Made by a program: the position numbers and the translations under genes. Positions 31,126 through 40,842 of a stretch of DNA of 64,000 nt are shown here, piece after piece. Source of the stretch: Defluviitalea raffinosedens (GTDB lineage: Bacteria; Bacillota; Clostridia; Lachnospirales; Defluviitaleaceae); NCBI RefSeq assembly GCF_016908775.1, contig NZ_JAFBEP010000001.1, forward strand, positions 248,001-312,000. The letters run 5' to 3'. Under the pieces are notes generated by a model. It did not search any database. It was given only the letters and a program-made list of their open reading frames with translations, and had not been told where the DNA came from. Numbering within the stretch: the stretch's first letter is position 1; the number at the start of each line of letters is the position of its first letter.

Positions 31126-31860
31126 TTACTGAGCTGTTAAGCCGCCATCAACAACGAATTCAGAACCTGTTGAATAGCTGGATTCATCTGAAGCCAAGAA
31201 TAATACCATATTGGATACTTCTTCTGGTTGTGCAATACGTTTTAATGGAATGAATTTTGCAAATTCCTCAATAGCATCCTTTGCATCTTCTTGTTGAATC
31301 ATGGGTGTCGCAATGACACCAGGATGTACGGAGTTAACACGAATTCCTTTGCGTGTAAGTTCAATTGCTGCAGCTTTCGTCATACCACGTACTGCGAATT
31401 TCGTATCTGTATAGCCAATCGCACCACCAACTAAACCATTTATTGAAGAAACATTGATGATTGAACCTTTGCCTGCTTTCTCCATTGATGGGACAACTGC
31501 TCGCATACCTAAAAACACAGATACTTGGTTAATATCAACAATACGGCGGTATTCTTCCAATGACATATCCATAATTGATTTGTTCACTGAAATTCCTGCA
31601 TTATTGACTAAAATATTGACTGGGCCAAAAACTTCTTCCGCCTTCGCTACAACAACTTTCCAATCCTCTTCACTGGTTACATCTTGCTTCACAAAAATGG
31701 CATTTTCGCCTAACTCAGCTGCCACTGCCTGACCTTTTTCTTCATTTAAGTCTGTTAATACAACTTTTGCCCCTTCTTCTACAAAGAGTTTAGCGTGGGC
31801 AGCGCCCATACCTTGTGCAGCGCCTGTAATGATTGCTACTTTGTTTTCTAATCGTTTCAT
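31126..31860 (-). CDS. short-chain dehydrogenase/reductase, probably NAD(H)-linked
   Basis: 244 residues, classical SDR: cofactor loop TGAAQGMGAAHAKLF, an Asp at the end of beta-2 (VVLTDLNEEKG) that usually favours NAD(H), LVNNAGIS, catalytic Ser in NVSSINGLVGG and YTDTK. The C-terminus VDGGLTAQ is typical of the alcohol dehydrogenase/ketoreductase group. Substrate unknown. A single-gene unit flanked by terminators with no pathway partners, so it could be a recent acquisition; this is inference only. Confidence 0.88.
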   Translation of the reverse strand: MKRLENKVAIITGAAQGMGAAHAKLFVEEGAKVVLTDLNEEKGQAVAAELGENAIFVKQDVTSEEDWKVVVAKAEEVFGPVNILVNNAGISVNKSIMDMSLEEYRRIVDINQVSVFLGMRAVVPSMEKAGKGSIINVSSINGLVGGAIGYTDTKFAVRGMTKAAAIELTRKGIRVNSVHPGVIATPMIQQEDAKDAIEEFAKFIPLKRIAQPEEVSNMVLFLASDESSYSTGSEFVVDGGLTAQ

Positions 31861-32029
31861 AAGACCCCTCCATAGTTTTCATCATATTAGTCATTATTTT
31901 ATTATATAATTTACACTTTGTAAGTTAAGTGTTTTAAAAAAGTTACAAAGGCTTATTTTCCCTGGCAAAATCGACACATATTATATTTTGTCCAATTTAA
32001 AAAGAATTAGTACAACTGGATTTTGCCAT

Positions 32030-32082
32030 TAAAAAACTGACTCCCTATGTTAGATTTTTAGATCTAACCTTTGAGAATCAGT
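32030..32082 (-). terminator. terminator after the AIM24-family gene
   Basis: A long interrupted stem on the minus strand: ACTGA/TCAGT, CTC/GAG and GTTAGAT/ATCTAAC, followed by TTTTTT. The remainder of the 279-nt gap 31861-32139 shows nothing else. Confidence 0.7.
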
Positions 32083-32139
32083 ATAAAACCATTCTTTCTT
32101 ATTTCACAAATAGGGCTAATCGCTTCTTTTAAATAACTA

Positions 32140-32955
32140 TTAATCTCCATCTAAAAGATTGCCAAGGCCCCCCACCAGGTCCAGTACACTTCCTTCTCCT
32201 TTTCTTCCTCCTGTTATTCTTGGCGCAGCACTATAAACTCGATCCGCTAATCGACTAAAAGGTAAAGATTGAATCCATACTGTTCCTGGCCCTTTAAGGG
32301 TTGCAAAGAATAATCCTTCTCCTCCAAAGAAGGCTGTTTTAACTCCTCCTACAAACTCTATATCGTAGTCTATATGTCTTGTCATTGCTACAAGGCATCC
32401 GGTATCTATGCGCAATGTTTCTCCAAGACTTAATTGCTTCTCTACAATGGTTCCTCCGGCATGAATGAAAGTCAATCCGTCTCCTTCTAATTTTTGCATA
32501 ATAAAACCTTCTCCTCCAAAGAACCCTGCCCCTAACTTTCTTTTAAAATCAATACCTACAGCAACACCTTTTGCCGCACAGAGAAATGCATCTTTTTGAC
32601 AAATGATTTTACCTTCATAAGCGGATAAATCCATAGGGATGATTTTCCCGGGATAAGGAGAAGCAAATGCAACCTTTTGTTTTCCCTGCCCTCCGTTCGT
32701 AAACATCGTCATGAATAAACTTTCTCCAGTAACGAGCCTTTTTCCTGCTCCAAAAATCTTACCCATAAGTCCGCTCTGTTCCTGTCCCGAGCCATCTCCA
32801 AAAATGGTTTCCATTTGAATCCCTTGCTCCATGTACATCATAGCCCCTGCTTCAGCAATTACACTTTCCCCTGGATCCAGCTCAATCTCAACAAACTGCA
32901 TATCATCCCCATAAAGCTTATACTCAATTTCATGTGCATTATTAAAATACTGCAT
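32140..32955 (-). CDS. AIM24/TIGR00266-family protein
   Basis: 271 residues, mainly beta, with Gly-rich repeats ([34 protein letters not shown]) and [18 protein letters not shown] near the start. These are hallmarks of the AIM24 (TIGR00266) family, whose molecular role in bacteria is not known. The start is the MQYFNN ATG, 6 nt after AAGGAGG. Single-gene unit. Confidence 0.85.
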   Translation of the reverse strand: MQYFNNAHEIEYKLYGDDMQFVEIELDPGESVIAEAGAMMYMEQGIQMETIFGDGSGQEQSGLMGKIFGAGKRLVTGESLFMTMFTNGGQGKQKVAFASPYPGKIIPMDLSAYEGKIICQKDAFLCAAKGVAVGIDFKRKLGAGFFGGEGFIMQKLEGDGLTFIHAGGTIVEKQLSLGETLRIDTGCLVAMTRHIDYDIEFVGGVKTAFFGGEGLFFATLKGPGTVWIQSLPFSRLADRVYSAAPRITGGRKGEGSVLDLVGGLGNLLDGD

Positions 32956-33054
32956 GTTCAGCCTCCTTAGCAATTACTGTCTTAATCTATGATTATTCCT
33001 CGTAAAAATTTTAATTCCTTGTATTTTTTTCATAAAAATAAAATAATATTATAA

Positions 33055-33080
33055 AAGAGAAGCCTTGGGCTTCTCTTTAC
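33055..33080 (-). terminator. terminator after the Usp gene
   Basis: An 11-bp stem AAAGAGAAGCC/GGCTTCTCTTT with loop CAA and T-rich tail on the minus strand. Confidence 0.85.
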
Positions 33081-33505
33081 TGTAAGAACACTTCCTGATC
33101 TTTTATCGGTAAGGGTTTTTCCCTCTCTAATACCATGATCTCAACTTCTGGTGTTGTAGATGTAATGTAGTTTTCTATGTCTTTTGTAATCAGTCTATGA
33201 ATCTTATTTCTCATTGTTTCTCCTAATACCAACTGATTAATCTGATTTTCTTTTATAAACTCTACAATACGTTCCGGTACATGTTCATCGCAAACAACAT
33301 GAACTTCTCCACCGAGTTCCGAAGCATAATCGAATAACTCCTGAAGCAATTCGCCTGCATCACTTTGAGTTAAAATGTTGTTACCATGTTCCACATGAAG
33401 TATATGCAATTCGCCCCCCACCTGTGAAGCTAATTCTGCACCTTTTTTGATTAGTCTTTTACTGTTTTGCTGAATTGTTATGCAGACTAAAACTTTCTGT
33501 GGCAC
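33077..33505 (-). CDS. universal stress protein-like (KdpD-type Usp domain)
   Basis: 142 residues with a Rossmann-like Usp fold: QKVLVCITIQQNSKRLIKKG, ELHILHVEHGN, and a C-terminal half ending VEIMVLERE. The pattern VCIT...LI..G resembles the Usp module of KdpD sensors; no kinase domain is attached. The nucleotide-binding GxxGxxG(S) loop of ATP-binding Usps is not obvious (GETMRNKIHR instead), so ATP binding is doubtful. Confidence 0.75.
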   Translation of the reverse strand: MPQKVLVCITIQQNSKRLIKKGAELASQVGGELHILHVEHGNNILTQSDAGELLQELFDYASELGGEVHVVCDEHVPERIVEFIKENQINQLVLGETMRNKIHRLITKDIENYITSTTPEVEIMVLEREKPLPIKDQEVFLQ

Positions 33506-33550
33506 TAAAACCCCTCCCTCTGGAGAATAATAAGCTTACGCCCAAAATTA

Positions 33551-33571
33551 TTATATCATAGTATGATATAA
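33551..33571. repeat. 9-bp dyad overlapping a -10-like sequence upstream of the Usp gene
   Basis: TTATATCAT and ATGATATAA separated by AGT. On the minus strand the dyad contains a TATAAT-like -10. It could be an operator or a weak hairpin. Confidence 0.4.
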
Positions 33572-33594
33572 AATACCATGTATACATTTTCTTA

Positions 33595-35397
33595 TTACTT
33601 TGGAGAAAGACCTTTCCAAAACTCGCTGTTTTCCAAGCCCAGACGCCATATGGCAATCCCCTGTAAACCTTTTGCCTTTGCCAGTTTTAACTTAAATTGA
33701 GTGCTTTGGGCATTTTCAAACCACACAATTCTGTCATTGCCTTTTTCATCTTTATATCGATAATAAGGAACTTTAAAGGTATCGTTCCAGAGGATTTTCC
33801 CTCCATATCTCTTTATATAATCGTTGATTTCTGATGCCGTAACAGCTTTCCCATTTTTCCCATCTATGGTCCAGTCATATCCATAAGCTGCAATACCCAT
33901 AACCACCTTCTGTGGCAAAATCTCTTTGACAGCAAAATTGATTACATCTTCTACCCAATCATAGGATGCCACAGGCCCAGGAGTTCCTCCAGACCAATGT
34001 TCATCATAGGTCATAAGGACCACTCTGTCCGCATATTGTCCAATAGCCTTATAATCATAAGCCCCTGTCCATTGATCATTGATATAATCTGCCGTTTTAG
34101 CGGGAACCGTAGCTGAAACTATATATCCCTTAGGTCCTAATGCTGCCTTTAATTCTTTAATAAAAGATGTGTATTCTGCCCTTGTGTCCGCTCCTATCCC
34201 TTCTATGTCTACCTCTACGCCATCATATCCGTATTTTTCAATTTCACTTAATACACTTTTGACTAATTTGTCCCGAAGAATCGGATTTTCCAGAACATTC
34301 TCAGCCAGAGTTTTTTGAAAACTTCCACCTTGGGCATTGTGAATGAGCATAAGGGATTTGATGCCTTGTTGCTGTGAGTAATCCAAAATCTCATTTTGAG
34401 GATAGTCCACAATTAGGGTGCCGTCTGCTTTCATACCATGGCTAAAGGTAGCCACTTCTGTTATTTTGCCATTATAGGTTTTCAAAGAATTGTAAGAACC
34501 AAGATGACCTTCATAATACTTTACTGTAAACCCAAGAACCGTATCAAATTTATAAGGGATTACTTCAATATCCTCCAAAGAAGGGCCCGATCCTTCAACA
34601 ATAACAGAAGGAGGTACCACTCTTAGAAGTTGTCCTACATAAATAGTATCTGAACTTAAATTGTTCCATTTTTTTAAATCAGATACCGTAATATTAAATT
34701 TGGCAGCAATGACAGAAAGACTGTCTCCTTTTTTTACAACATAGTCTGAAACCTGGGGCAAATCGCTGTTGATTAAAACAGTCTTTGATGCATTATCCCA
34801 ATTAACGGGCAAATTAAAGGATTCTGAGATAAAACGAATTGGAACCATCAATCGTCCATTGATTACCTTTGGAGGGGTGTCCAAAAAATACATCTTACCG
34901 TTAATAAAAGCCTGGGGCAAATTAGCCTGCAAATAAATTGATTTATTATCTTTGGTAATGATGGCTATTTTGTCTATATTGTCCCAATGAACAGAAGCTC
35001 CCAAAAATTCTGAGATCACTCGAATCGGAACAAGCACCCTTCCATTTTCTATCACAGGAGGTGTGTCTGATTCTATATATCGATTATTAATACGAATTTG
35101 AATCCTCTTAGTCTGTTGAGTGGATGTATTCTTTGATACTGCGCCATAAGCAGCAGTTGAAAAATATGGATTCAGAATGAGCTGAAAGGCAATCAGTGAG
35201 CCGGTCATAAATCTGACAGATGAAATTTTTAAATTCGGATATACTTTCTTTATATAAGTTTCTAACCCCAGCTTTTTATGTTCCTGTTCTACATCTCCAA
35301 ATTCCTTGGAAAATTCTATATCTTCAGGTAAATATATAATAAGATGATATTCTCCGTTTTCATAAACGATCCTTTGTTTGTATCGATCCCAGTTCAT
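33595..35397 (-). CDS. GH18 glycoside hydrolase with two stalk-type domains and a LysM (spore cortex-lytic type)
   Basis: 600 residues. Order: about 60 charged residues (inferred cytoplasmic), a hydrophobic segment ([20 protein letters not shown]), two copper-amine-oxidase-N-like domains ([19 protein letters not shown] and [19 protein letters not shown]), one LysM ([20 protein letters not shown], then VGQLLRV), and a GH18 barrel with DGVEVDIEG, where the last Glu is the acid catalyst. LysM plus GH18 recalls SleL/YaaH, which digest spore cortex fragments. A terminator lies just upstream, so its promoter is not clear. GGAAAG precedes the ATG. Confidence 0.87.
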
Positions 35398-35416
35398 ATT
35401 TTTCCTTCTTTCCTTT

Positions 35417-35453
35417 GCAAAAAAGCCACCTACGGTTTCGTAAAGTGGCTTTA
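35417..35453 (-). terminator. terminator of the amino-acid ABC operon
   Basis: A stem AAAGCCAC/GTGGCTTT with an inner TACG/CGTA pairing, then six T on the minus strand, only 20 nt before the GH18 start codon. Confidence 0.85.
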
Positions 35454-35500
35454 AACTTCGTTTTATTCTTATTATGGAAAGAAGAAAAAAACTTATACAT

Positions 35501-36259
35501 CTATAATATTTTTTCTAAAAATGCCTTAATTCTTGGGTGATCAGGATTATTAAAAAGCTTTTCAGGTGGTGCGTCCTCAATGATCTCTCCCTGATCCATA
35601 AATACGACTCTGTCTGACACCTCTTTAGCAAATCCCATTTCATGGGTTACAACAAGCATCGTCATATGTTCTTTTGCCAATTGCTTTATAACGCCTAAAA
35701 CCTCTCCAACCAGTTCCGGGTCTAGAGCTGAAGTCGGTTCATCAAAAAGCATAATATCTGGTTTCATCGCCAAAGCCCTTGCTATAGCAACTCTTTGCTT
35801 TTGTCCCCCTGAAATTTGGGATGGATAAGCATCTTTCTTTTCAAGAAGTCCAACCTTGCTAAGAAGTTCTTCTGCTTCTTTGATGGCCTGTTCCTTAGGA
35901 ACTTTATTAACAATAATCGGCGCTTCAATGACATTTTCCAAAACTGTCTTGTGAGGGAAAAGATGAAAATTCTGAAACACCATCCCCATTTTTCTTACAC
36001 CGTCTTTTACGTCTTTATGAGGAAGCGGTATGCGTTTGCCTTCTTCATCAAAAGCCTCAATGGGAATGCCTTCAATCTCTATTCTTCCACCATCACATTT
36101 TTCTAATAAAATAAGGCAGCGAAGAAACGTGCTTTTGCCAGAACCGGAAGGACCTATAATTGAGATTACTTCTCCTTTGGCAACGCTTAAAGATACATTT
36201 TTTAAAACTTCTAAATTCCCAAATCGTTTGCTGATATTGGATGCTTGAATCATATTCAT
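35501..36259 (-). CDS. polar amino-acid ABC transporter, ATP-binding protein
   Basis: 252 residues with Walker [12 protein letters not shown]-loop [17 protein letters not shown], signature [14 protein letters not shown] and Walker [15 protein letters not shown], of the GlnQ/HisP class. Energises the permease just upstream. The start is the MNMIQ ATG, 7 nt after TAGGAG. Third gene of the binding protein-permease-ATPase operon. Confidence 0.95.
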
Positions 36260-36269
36260 AATAAAACTC

Positions 36270-36914
36270 CTACTCATAAATAGAATACTTTTGCTCTAAT
36301 TTCTTAAAGATCCAGACGATCACAGAGGTTAAAAACAAATAAATGGCTCCAGCTATAAAAAAGGGTATAACGGTAAAATCTCTTGCCACAATTTGATTGG
36401 CATTCCTAAGCAGATCATCCATACTAATGGCAGCCACCAATGCCGTATCTTTAACCAATGTAATGGCTTCATTGGATGTGGCAGGAAGTACTCTTCTTAT
36501 GGTTTGAGGCAGAATAATCCGGCGCATAGTTTGGGAATAGGTCATGCCTAATACTTTTGCCGCTTCATATTGCCCCTTATCAATGGATATAATGCCTCCC
36601 CTGAAAATCTCAATAAAGTACGCAGCGTAGTTTAAAACAAAGGTAATGGAAGCTGCTTCAAATTTATCAAAAGTAATGCCTAAAAAATGAGGAAGGCCAA
36701 AATAAATAAAAAACAACTGAAGCATAAGAGGCGTCCCTCTGAAAATCCATGTATAAACCCCAAGCACAGAAGAAAGGAGCTTAGATTTTGAAACCTTTCC
36801 TAAAGCTCCTAAAACTCCTAGCGGTATCGATAATAATATAGTTATTCCATATAGTTCTAATGTATTGATGCTTCCTTTAATGATATAACCAATCATTTCT
36901 AAAATATCAGACAC
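36270..36914 (-). CDS. polar amino-acid ABC transporter, permease
   Basis: 214 residues, about five membrane segments, with the HisMQ-type EAA loop [20 protein letters not shown] and [15 protein letters not shown]. It starts at a GTG 5-6 nt after AGGAGGCTT. One permease gene only, so it should act as a homodimer. Gap of 10 nt to each neighbour. Confidence 0.94.
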   Translation of the reverse strand: MSDILEMIGYIIKGSINTLELYGITILLSIPLGVLGALGKVSKSKLLSSVLGVYTWIFRGTPLMLQLFFIYFGLPHFLGITFDKFEAASITFVLNYAAYFIEIFRGGIISIDKGQYEAAKVLGMTYSQTMRRIILPQTIRRVLPATSNEAITLVKDTALVAAISMDDLLRNANQIVARDFTVIPFFIAGAIYLFLTSVIVWIFKKLEQKYSIYE

Positions 36915-36924
36915 AATAAGCCTC

Positions 36925-37734
36925 CTATTTTACAACAATATCTTCTCCAAACCATTTTTTAGAGATTTCTGCTGCTGTTCCATCATCTTTTAATTCTTTC
37001 ATAATTCGGTTAACTTCATCTGCTAAACTTTGATCGCCTAATCTAAAGCCTATACCATACGATTCACGGCCAAAATCATCTTCCAATACTCTAAACTGAC
37101 CAGGCTTTTTAGAGATATAATATTTTCCCACTACTTCATCCATTACTGCCGCATCCACACGACCTGCTTCCAATTCCAGAAGAACAGTTGTATTGGTTGG
37201 ATAATCGCTGATACCTTTAACTTTTTCGGCTACTTCTGTATCAGCATTAACAGCTGTCTCAGCACTGCTTGCTGTTTGAAGTCCAATCACTTTATCGGCT
37301 AAATCTGCCTTGGTTTGAATATCAGAATCATTTTTTACAATAATAATTTGTCTGTTATTAAGATATACATCGGAAAACAGGATTTCTTTTTTTCTGTCTT
37401 CTGTAATCGATAATCCATTCCAGATCACATCTATATTTTTGCCGTTTAATTCCATCATCTTCGCATTCCAGTCAATTGTTTTTAACTCTATCTCTACACC
37501 CATTCTTTTTGCTACTTCCTTAGCCAAATCAATATCAAACCCTACAATCTCACCAGATTCATCGCGAAATCCCATGGGTGCAAAGGTGTCATCCAGTCCG
37601 ACAACCAATACTCCCTTTTGTTTTACTTCTTCTAAAGAATGATCTTCTTTAGATGCTGCTTTTTTGCCACAGCCTGTTGAAAATAAAGATAATATCATAA
37701 TACTCAATATTAAAAACGCTATATTCTTTTTCAT
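36925..37734 (-). CDS. polar amino-acid ABC transporter, substrate-binding lipoprotein
   Basis: 269 residues. N-terminal lipoprotein signal with lipobox LFSTGC, then a type II periplasmic-binding fold (LVVGLDDTFAPMGFRDESGE, VGFDIDLAKEVAKRM). The exact amino acid cannot be told. Start at the MKKNIAF ATG with AGGGGGA upstream; the track of open frame extends 39 codons further but overlaps the promoter. First gene of the operon. Confidence 0.93.
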   Translation of the reverse strand: MKKNIAFLILSIMILSLFSTGCGKKAASKEDHSLEEVKQKGVLVVGLDDTFAPMGFRDESGEIVGFDIDLAKEVAKRMGVEIELKTIDWNAKMMELNGKNIDVIWNGLSITEDRKKEILFSDVYLNNRQIIIVKNDSDIQTKADLADKVIGLQTASSAETAVNADTEVAEKVKGISDYPTNTTVLLELEAGRVDAAVMDEVVGKYYISKKPGQFRVLEDDFGRESYGIGFRLGDQSLADEVNRIMKELKDDGTAAEISKKWFGEDIVVK

Positions 37735-37773
37735 TATTATTTCCCCCTGTATCAACATTTTAGTTACAAGCCT

Positions 37774-37802
37774 ATTATACTTTAACTCACTAAAATTGTA
37801 AA
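37774..37802 (-). promoter_or_regulatory. SigA promoter of the amino-acid ABC operon
   Basis: Minus strand TTTACA (37802-37797), 17-nt spacer, TATAAT (37779-37774), 40 nt before the binding-protein start. Confidence 0.85.
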
Positions 37803-37831
37803 GTAATAAACCAAAAATAATCCTTAAATTT

Positions 37832-38617
37832 TTAAACAATAGGAATGACATAAGGGCATTGACTTACAGGATTTTCAAAGATTTCCACAGAAAGATTGTA
37901 TACCTTTTTAATATTTTCTTTACTGATTACTTCTTCGGGGGAACCTTTGGCCTCAACTTGTCCTCTTTTAAGCAATATAATTTCATCACTGAAGGTAGAC
38001 GCTAAATTTAAATCATGCAATACTGCAATGATGATCTTGTCCTCTTTTAGGCTTCTAAATATATTTAAAAATTCTATCTGATACTGTATATCCAGATGGG
38101 AAGTGATTTCATCCAGAAGAATGATGTCTGCTTCCTGACTTAAAGCCCTTGCAGCGATAACTCTCTGAATCTCTCCGCCACTTAAATTCGTAATCAACTG
38201 ATCCTTTAAGTTCCATGTATTGGTCGCTCGCATGTACTTTTCCACGATCGCCTGATCTTCCCCGTTAAAATCCTGAAAACTTCGTTTATATGGACTTCGT
38301 CCCATCATCACAATATCAAAAACAGTAAAATCGTAGTCTATGAGTATGTTTTGGGGAATCACTGCCATCATTTTGGCTAATTCTTTATTTTTCATTTTGC
38401 AAATATCCTGATTGTCTATCAATACACTTCCGGCTTTTGGGGTAATAAGCTTTGAAATATTTTTTATAAATGTGGATTTCCCCGAACCATTGGGTCCAAT
38501 GATGGAATAAAATTTACCTTTATTAAAACTTAAACTGATATCCTTTAATACTTGTTGATCTCCATAGGAAAAACTAAGATTTCTTACATCTATTTTTTGT
38601 CCCAAGGGTTTATCCAC
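37832..38617 (-). CDS. corrinoid (cobalamin/siderophore-type) ABC transporter, ATP-binding protein
   Basis: 261 residues: Walker A GPNGSGKSTFIKNISKL, signature LSGGEIQRVIAARAL, Walker B IILLDEITSHLDIQ (FepC/BtuD class). The 5' end overlaps the permease by 8 nt. The start is ambiguous: GTG at 38617, or TTG four codons later at 38605. Third gene of a unit under a cobalamin riboswitch, so the cargo is most likely vitamin B12 or a precursor. Confidence 0.93.
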   Translation of the reverse strand: MDKPLGQKIDVRNLSFSYGDQQVLKDISLSFNKGKFYSIIGPNGSGKSTFIKNISKLITPKAGSVLIDNQDICKMKNKELAKMMAVIPQNILIDYDFTVFDIVMMGRSPYKRSFQDFNGEDQAIVEKYMRATNTWNLKDQLITNLSGGEIQRVIAARALSQEADIILLDEITSHLDIQYQIEFLNIFRSLKEDKIIIAVLHDLNLASTFSDEIILLKRGQVEAKGSPEEVISKENIKKVYNLSVEIFENPVSQCPYVIPIV

Positions 38618-39620
38618 TCCTTCGCTTCATTTTAATCAGAAGATATATAAAATAGGGAGAACCAATCAATGCCGTCACCGCTCCTACAGGTAATTCTCCG
38701 GGAGCGGCTATGGTTCTTCCAAGAGTATCAGAAAGCAGTAAAAAAATCGCGCCTCCCAAAGCCGAAAAAGGAATCAAAACTTTATTATTGGGACCAACAA
38801 TGATTCTTGCCATATGAGGCACCAAAAAGCCTACAAATCCGATGATTCCGGAAAAAGAAACACAAACAGCAATCATCATGGATGCAATGATAATGACGCC
38901 TTTTTTTAGCTTTTCTGTTTCTACACCTAAACTTTTAGCCGTTTCCTCACCAACAAGCATTAAATTGAGATCTCTATATAAAAAAGAAATAATCATTGTG
39001 CCGACAAATACAACCGGAGCTGTTATATAAATATTCTCCCAGCTTGAAGCATTGAAACTTCCCATCATCCAAAATATAATCCTGCTGGCATGTTCCTGAT
39101 TAAACACCATTATGATGGATATTAAAGCCGATGTCAAAAAACCTATGGCACTTCCCACCAGAAGTAAATAGATCGTAGCTGTTTTTGATCTGACCTGTAC
39201 AATAAGATATACCATGATGGTCGTAGTTACCGCTCCTATAAAGGCAAATGGAGCAGCCGGCAAATGAACAGTAATTGCCAGCGCCGCTCCCAGGGCAGCC
39301 CCTCCTGATATTCCAAGCACGTAAGGGTCTGCCATAGGATTTTTAAATAGGGACTGAAAAGAGGTCCCTACTACTGCCAATCCCATCCCAACTATACTTG
39401 CCATAATAATTCTGGGCATGCGTACCATAAAAACAATAAGAAAATTTGTATCAGAGGGTACTGTATCGATATGCTTGCCAATAATAGGTATATACTTAAG
39501 GATTTCCATGAATACCTCACAGGGCTTTATATTGGCTGCTCCCACCGAAATGGCCCCGATCGCCAGTATACAATATAAAACGAGCAATACAAAAAATAGT
39601 GTTTTTCTTTTTAGTCTCAT
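38610..39620 (-). CDS. corrinoid ABC transporter, permease (FecCD/BtuC family)
   Basis: About 336 residues, eight to ten membrane segments. FecCD motifs: NPMADPYVLGISGGAALGAA and GIIGFVGFLVPHMARIIVGP, plus ELPVGAVTALIGSPYFIYLL at the C-terminus. Start at the second of two adjacent ATGs, 4 nt after AGGTGA. Gap to the binding protein is 8 nt. Confidence 0.95.
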   Translation of the reverse strand: MRLKRKTLFFVLLVLYCILAIGAISVGAANIKPCEVFMEILKYIPIIGKHIDTVPSDTNFLIVFMVRMPRIIMASIVGMGLAVVGTSFQSLFKNPMADPYVLGISGGAALGAALAITVHLPAAPFAFIGAVTTTIMVYLIVQVRSKTATIYLLLVGSAIGFLTSALISIIMVFNQEHASRIIFWMMGSFNASSWENIYITAPVVFVGTMIISFLYRDLNLMLVGEETAKSLGVETEKLKKGVIIIASMMIAVCVSFSGIIGFVGFLVPHMARIIVGPNNKVLIPFSALGGAIFLLLSDTLGRTIAAPGELPVGAVTALIGSPYFIYLLIKMKRRSG

Positions 39621-39628
39621 CATCTCAC

Positions 39629-40492
39629 CTATTCAAATAAATCTGGATGCATGATCTTTGCCAGGCTTTCTACACCTTCCCCAAGTCTTGGGCCTTGCCT
39701 TGCAATAAGATTATCGTCTATTTCAATCACCTTATCGCCCTTTACAGCTGACAGCTCCTTGTAGCCGGCAGTTTCTACAAACTGCTCTTTTAGTCCATAA
39801 TTTTGGGAGATCAATATGATATCTGGATCGTTTTCTATTATTTTCTCAAGACTATACTGCCATCCTGTTGCATCTTTTGCAATATTATCCCCTCCGGCTA
39901 TCTCCAGAAGCTGACCTATAAAGGTATCTCCAGTGGCAGTGTAATCTCCATTTTTACCAAAGCCGGCAACATAATATACTTTCGGCCTTGGGGCATCTTT
40001 AACCTTTTCCTGAACCTCTTCAATCTTATCTTTAATCTCTGTAATAACTCGATTGGCTTCATCTTCTGCATTAAGGATTTGCCCCAATCTAGCTATAGAA
40101 TCATAAGCTCCCTCTAAGTCAATAGCTTCATAGAGCACAACCACCTCTATGCCTAAGTCTTCTAGTTTTTTATAGGTTTCTTCTTTAAAATTGGCAGTGG
40201 CAATAACGATATCCGGGTTTAACTCAACAATTTTTTCTACACTGGGATCAATTAAGGACCCTATGCTTGGAACCTCTTTTGTTTCTTCCGGATAATCACA
40301 GTAGTCGGTCCTTCCCACAAGGTTTTCTCCTTTGCCTAAAGCATAAATGAGTTCTGTAATACTGGGAGCTACAGAAACGATTCTTTTTGGCTCCTCACTT
40401 ATTTGGGTGTTCTTAACACCACTACATCCAGCCATAGTGCCTAAAAGGGCTATGATCATAAAAATATGTAATGTCTTTAAGATTCTTTTCAT
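39629..40492 (-). CDS. btuF: corrinoid ABC transporter, substrate-binding lipoprotein (BtuF-like)
   Basis: 287 residues. Signal with lipobox TMAGC, then a class III binding fold: KRIVSVAPSITELIYALGKG, GRTDYCDYPEETKEVPSIGS and IDPSVEKIVELNPDIVI. GRTDYCDYP is typical of BtuF. First gene after the cobalamin riboswitch terminator. Captures corrinoid outside the membrane for the permease and ATPase downstream. Confidence 0.93.
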   Translation of the reverse strand: MKRILKTLHIFMIIALLGTMAGCSGVKNTQISEEPKRIVSVAPSITELIYALGKGENLVGRTDYCDYPEETKEVPSIGSLIDPSVEKIVELNPDIVIATANFKEETYKKLEDLGIEVVVLYEAIDLEGAYDSIARLGQILNAEDEANRVITEIKDKIEEVQEKVKDAPRPKVYYVAGFGKNGDYTATGDTFIGQLLEIAGGDNIAKDATGWQYSLEKIIENDPDIILISQNYGLKEQFVETAGYKELSAVKGDKVIEIDDNLIARQGPRLGEGVESLAKIMHPDLFE

Positions 40493-40542
40493 ATTGCTTT
40501 ATCCTTTCCTTTCAGCTTTAATCCATTAAAAATTTTATCTAT

Positions 40543-40573
40543 TAAAAAGGCAGTACATCATAGACGTACTGCC
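40543..40573 (-). terminator. terminator of the cobalamin riboswitch
   Basis: An 11-bp stem GGCAGTACGTC/GATGTACTGCC (one G-U) with TTTTTAATAG following on the minus strand, between the aptamer and btuF. Confidence 0.85.
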
Positions 40574-40656
40574 ACTAGAATTTATAACTATAGCATAAAA
40601 GCAAAATAGTTAATTGACTCTAATAGGCTTTCCCTCCGAAAGCTTATTAATGCTCT

Positions 40657-40825
40657 CATTTAGGCAGGTCTCCTGGCTCATGATTCATCCTCGTCTTTGC
40701 CTTCCCCTAAATACTTAGAGTGGCTTTTAAAGACTCGTCATCAATTACAGTAGCGGGGGCTGCTACGGATTCTAACCGTATTCCCTTTTCACCTTATAAG
40801 TTTCATCTTATAAGGCACCTAAATG
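40657..40825 (-). promoter_or_regulatory. cobalamin riboswitch
   Basis: On the minus strand the B12 aptamer is complete. It has P1 arms CATTTAGG (40825-40818) and CCTAAATG (40664-40657), GGTGAAAAGGGAA, the core AGCCCCCGCTACTGT, GCCACT, GGGGAAGGC and the B12 box GAGCCAGGAGACCTGCC. An extra hairpin CCTTATAAG/CTTATAAGG lies near its 5' end. With the downstream terminator it should switch off the corrinoid transporter when cobalamin is plentiful. Confidence 0.95.
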
Positions 40826-40842
40826 AATTATTCAGTTTTTTA

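Noticed and set aside
31017-31253. 78-codon plus-strand open frame near the SDR gene
   Set aside because: Overlaps the SDR terminator and 3' end antisense, has no ribosome-binding site and no recognisable protein character.
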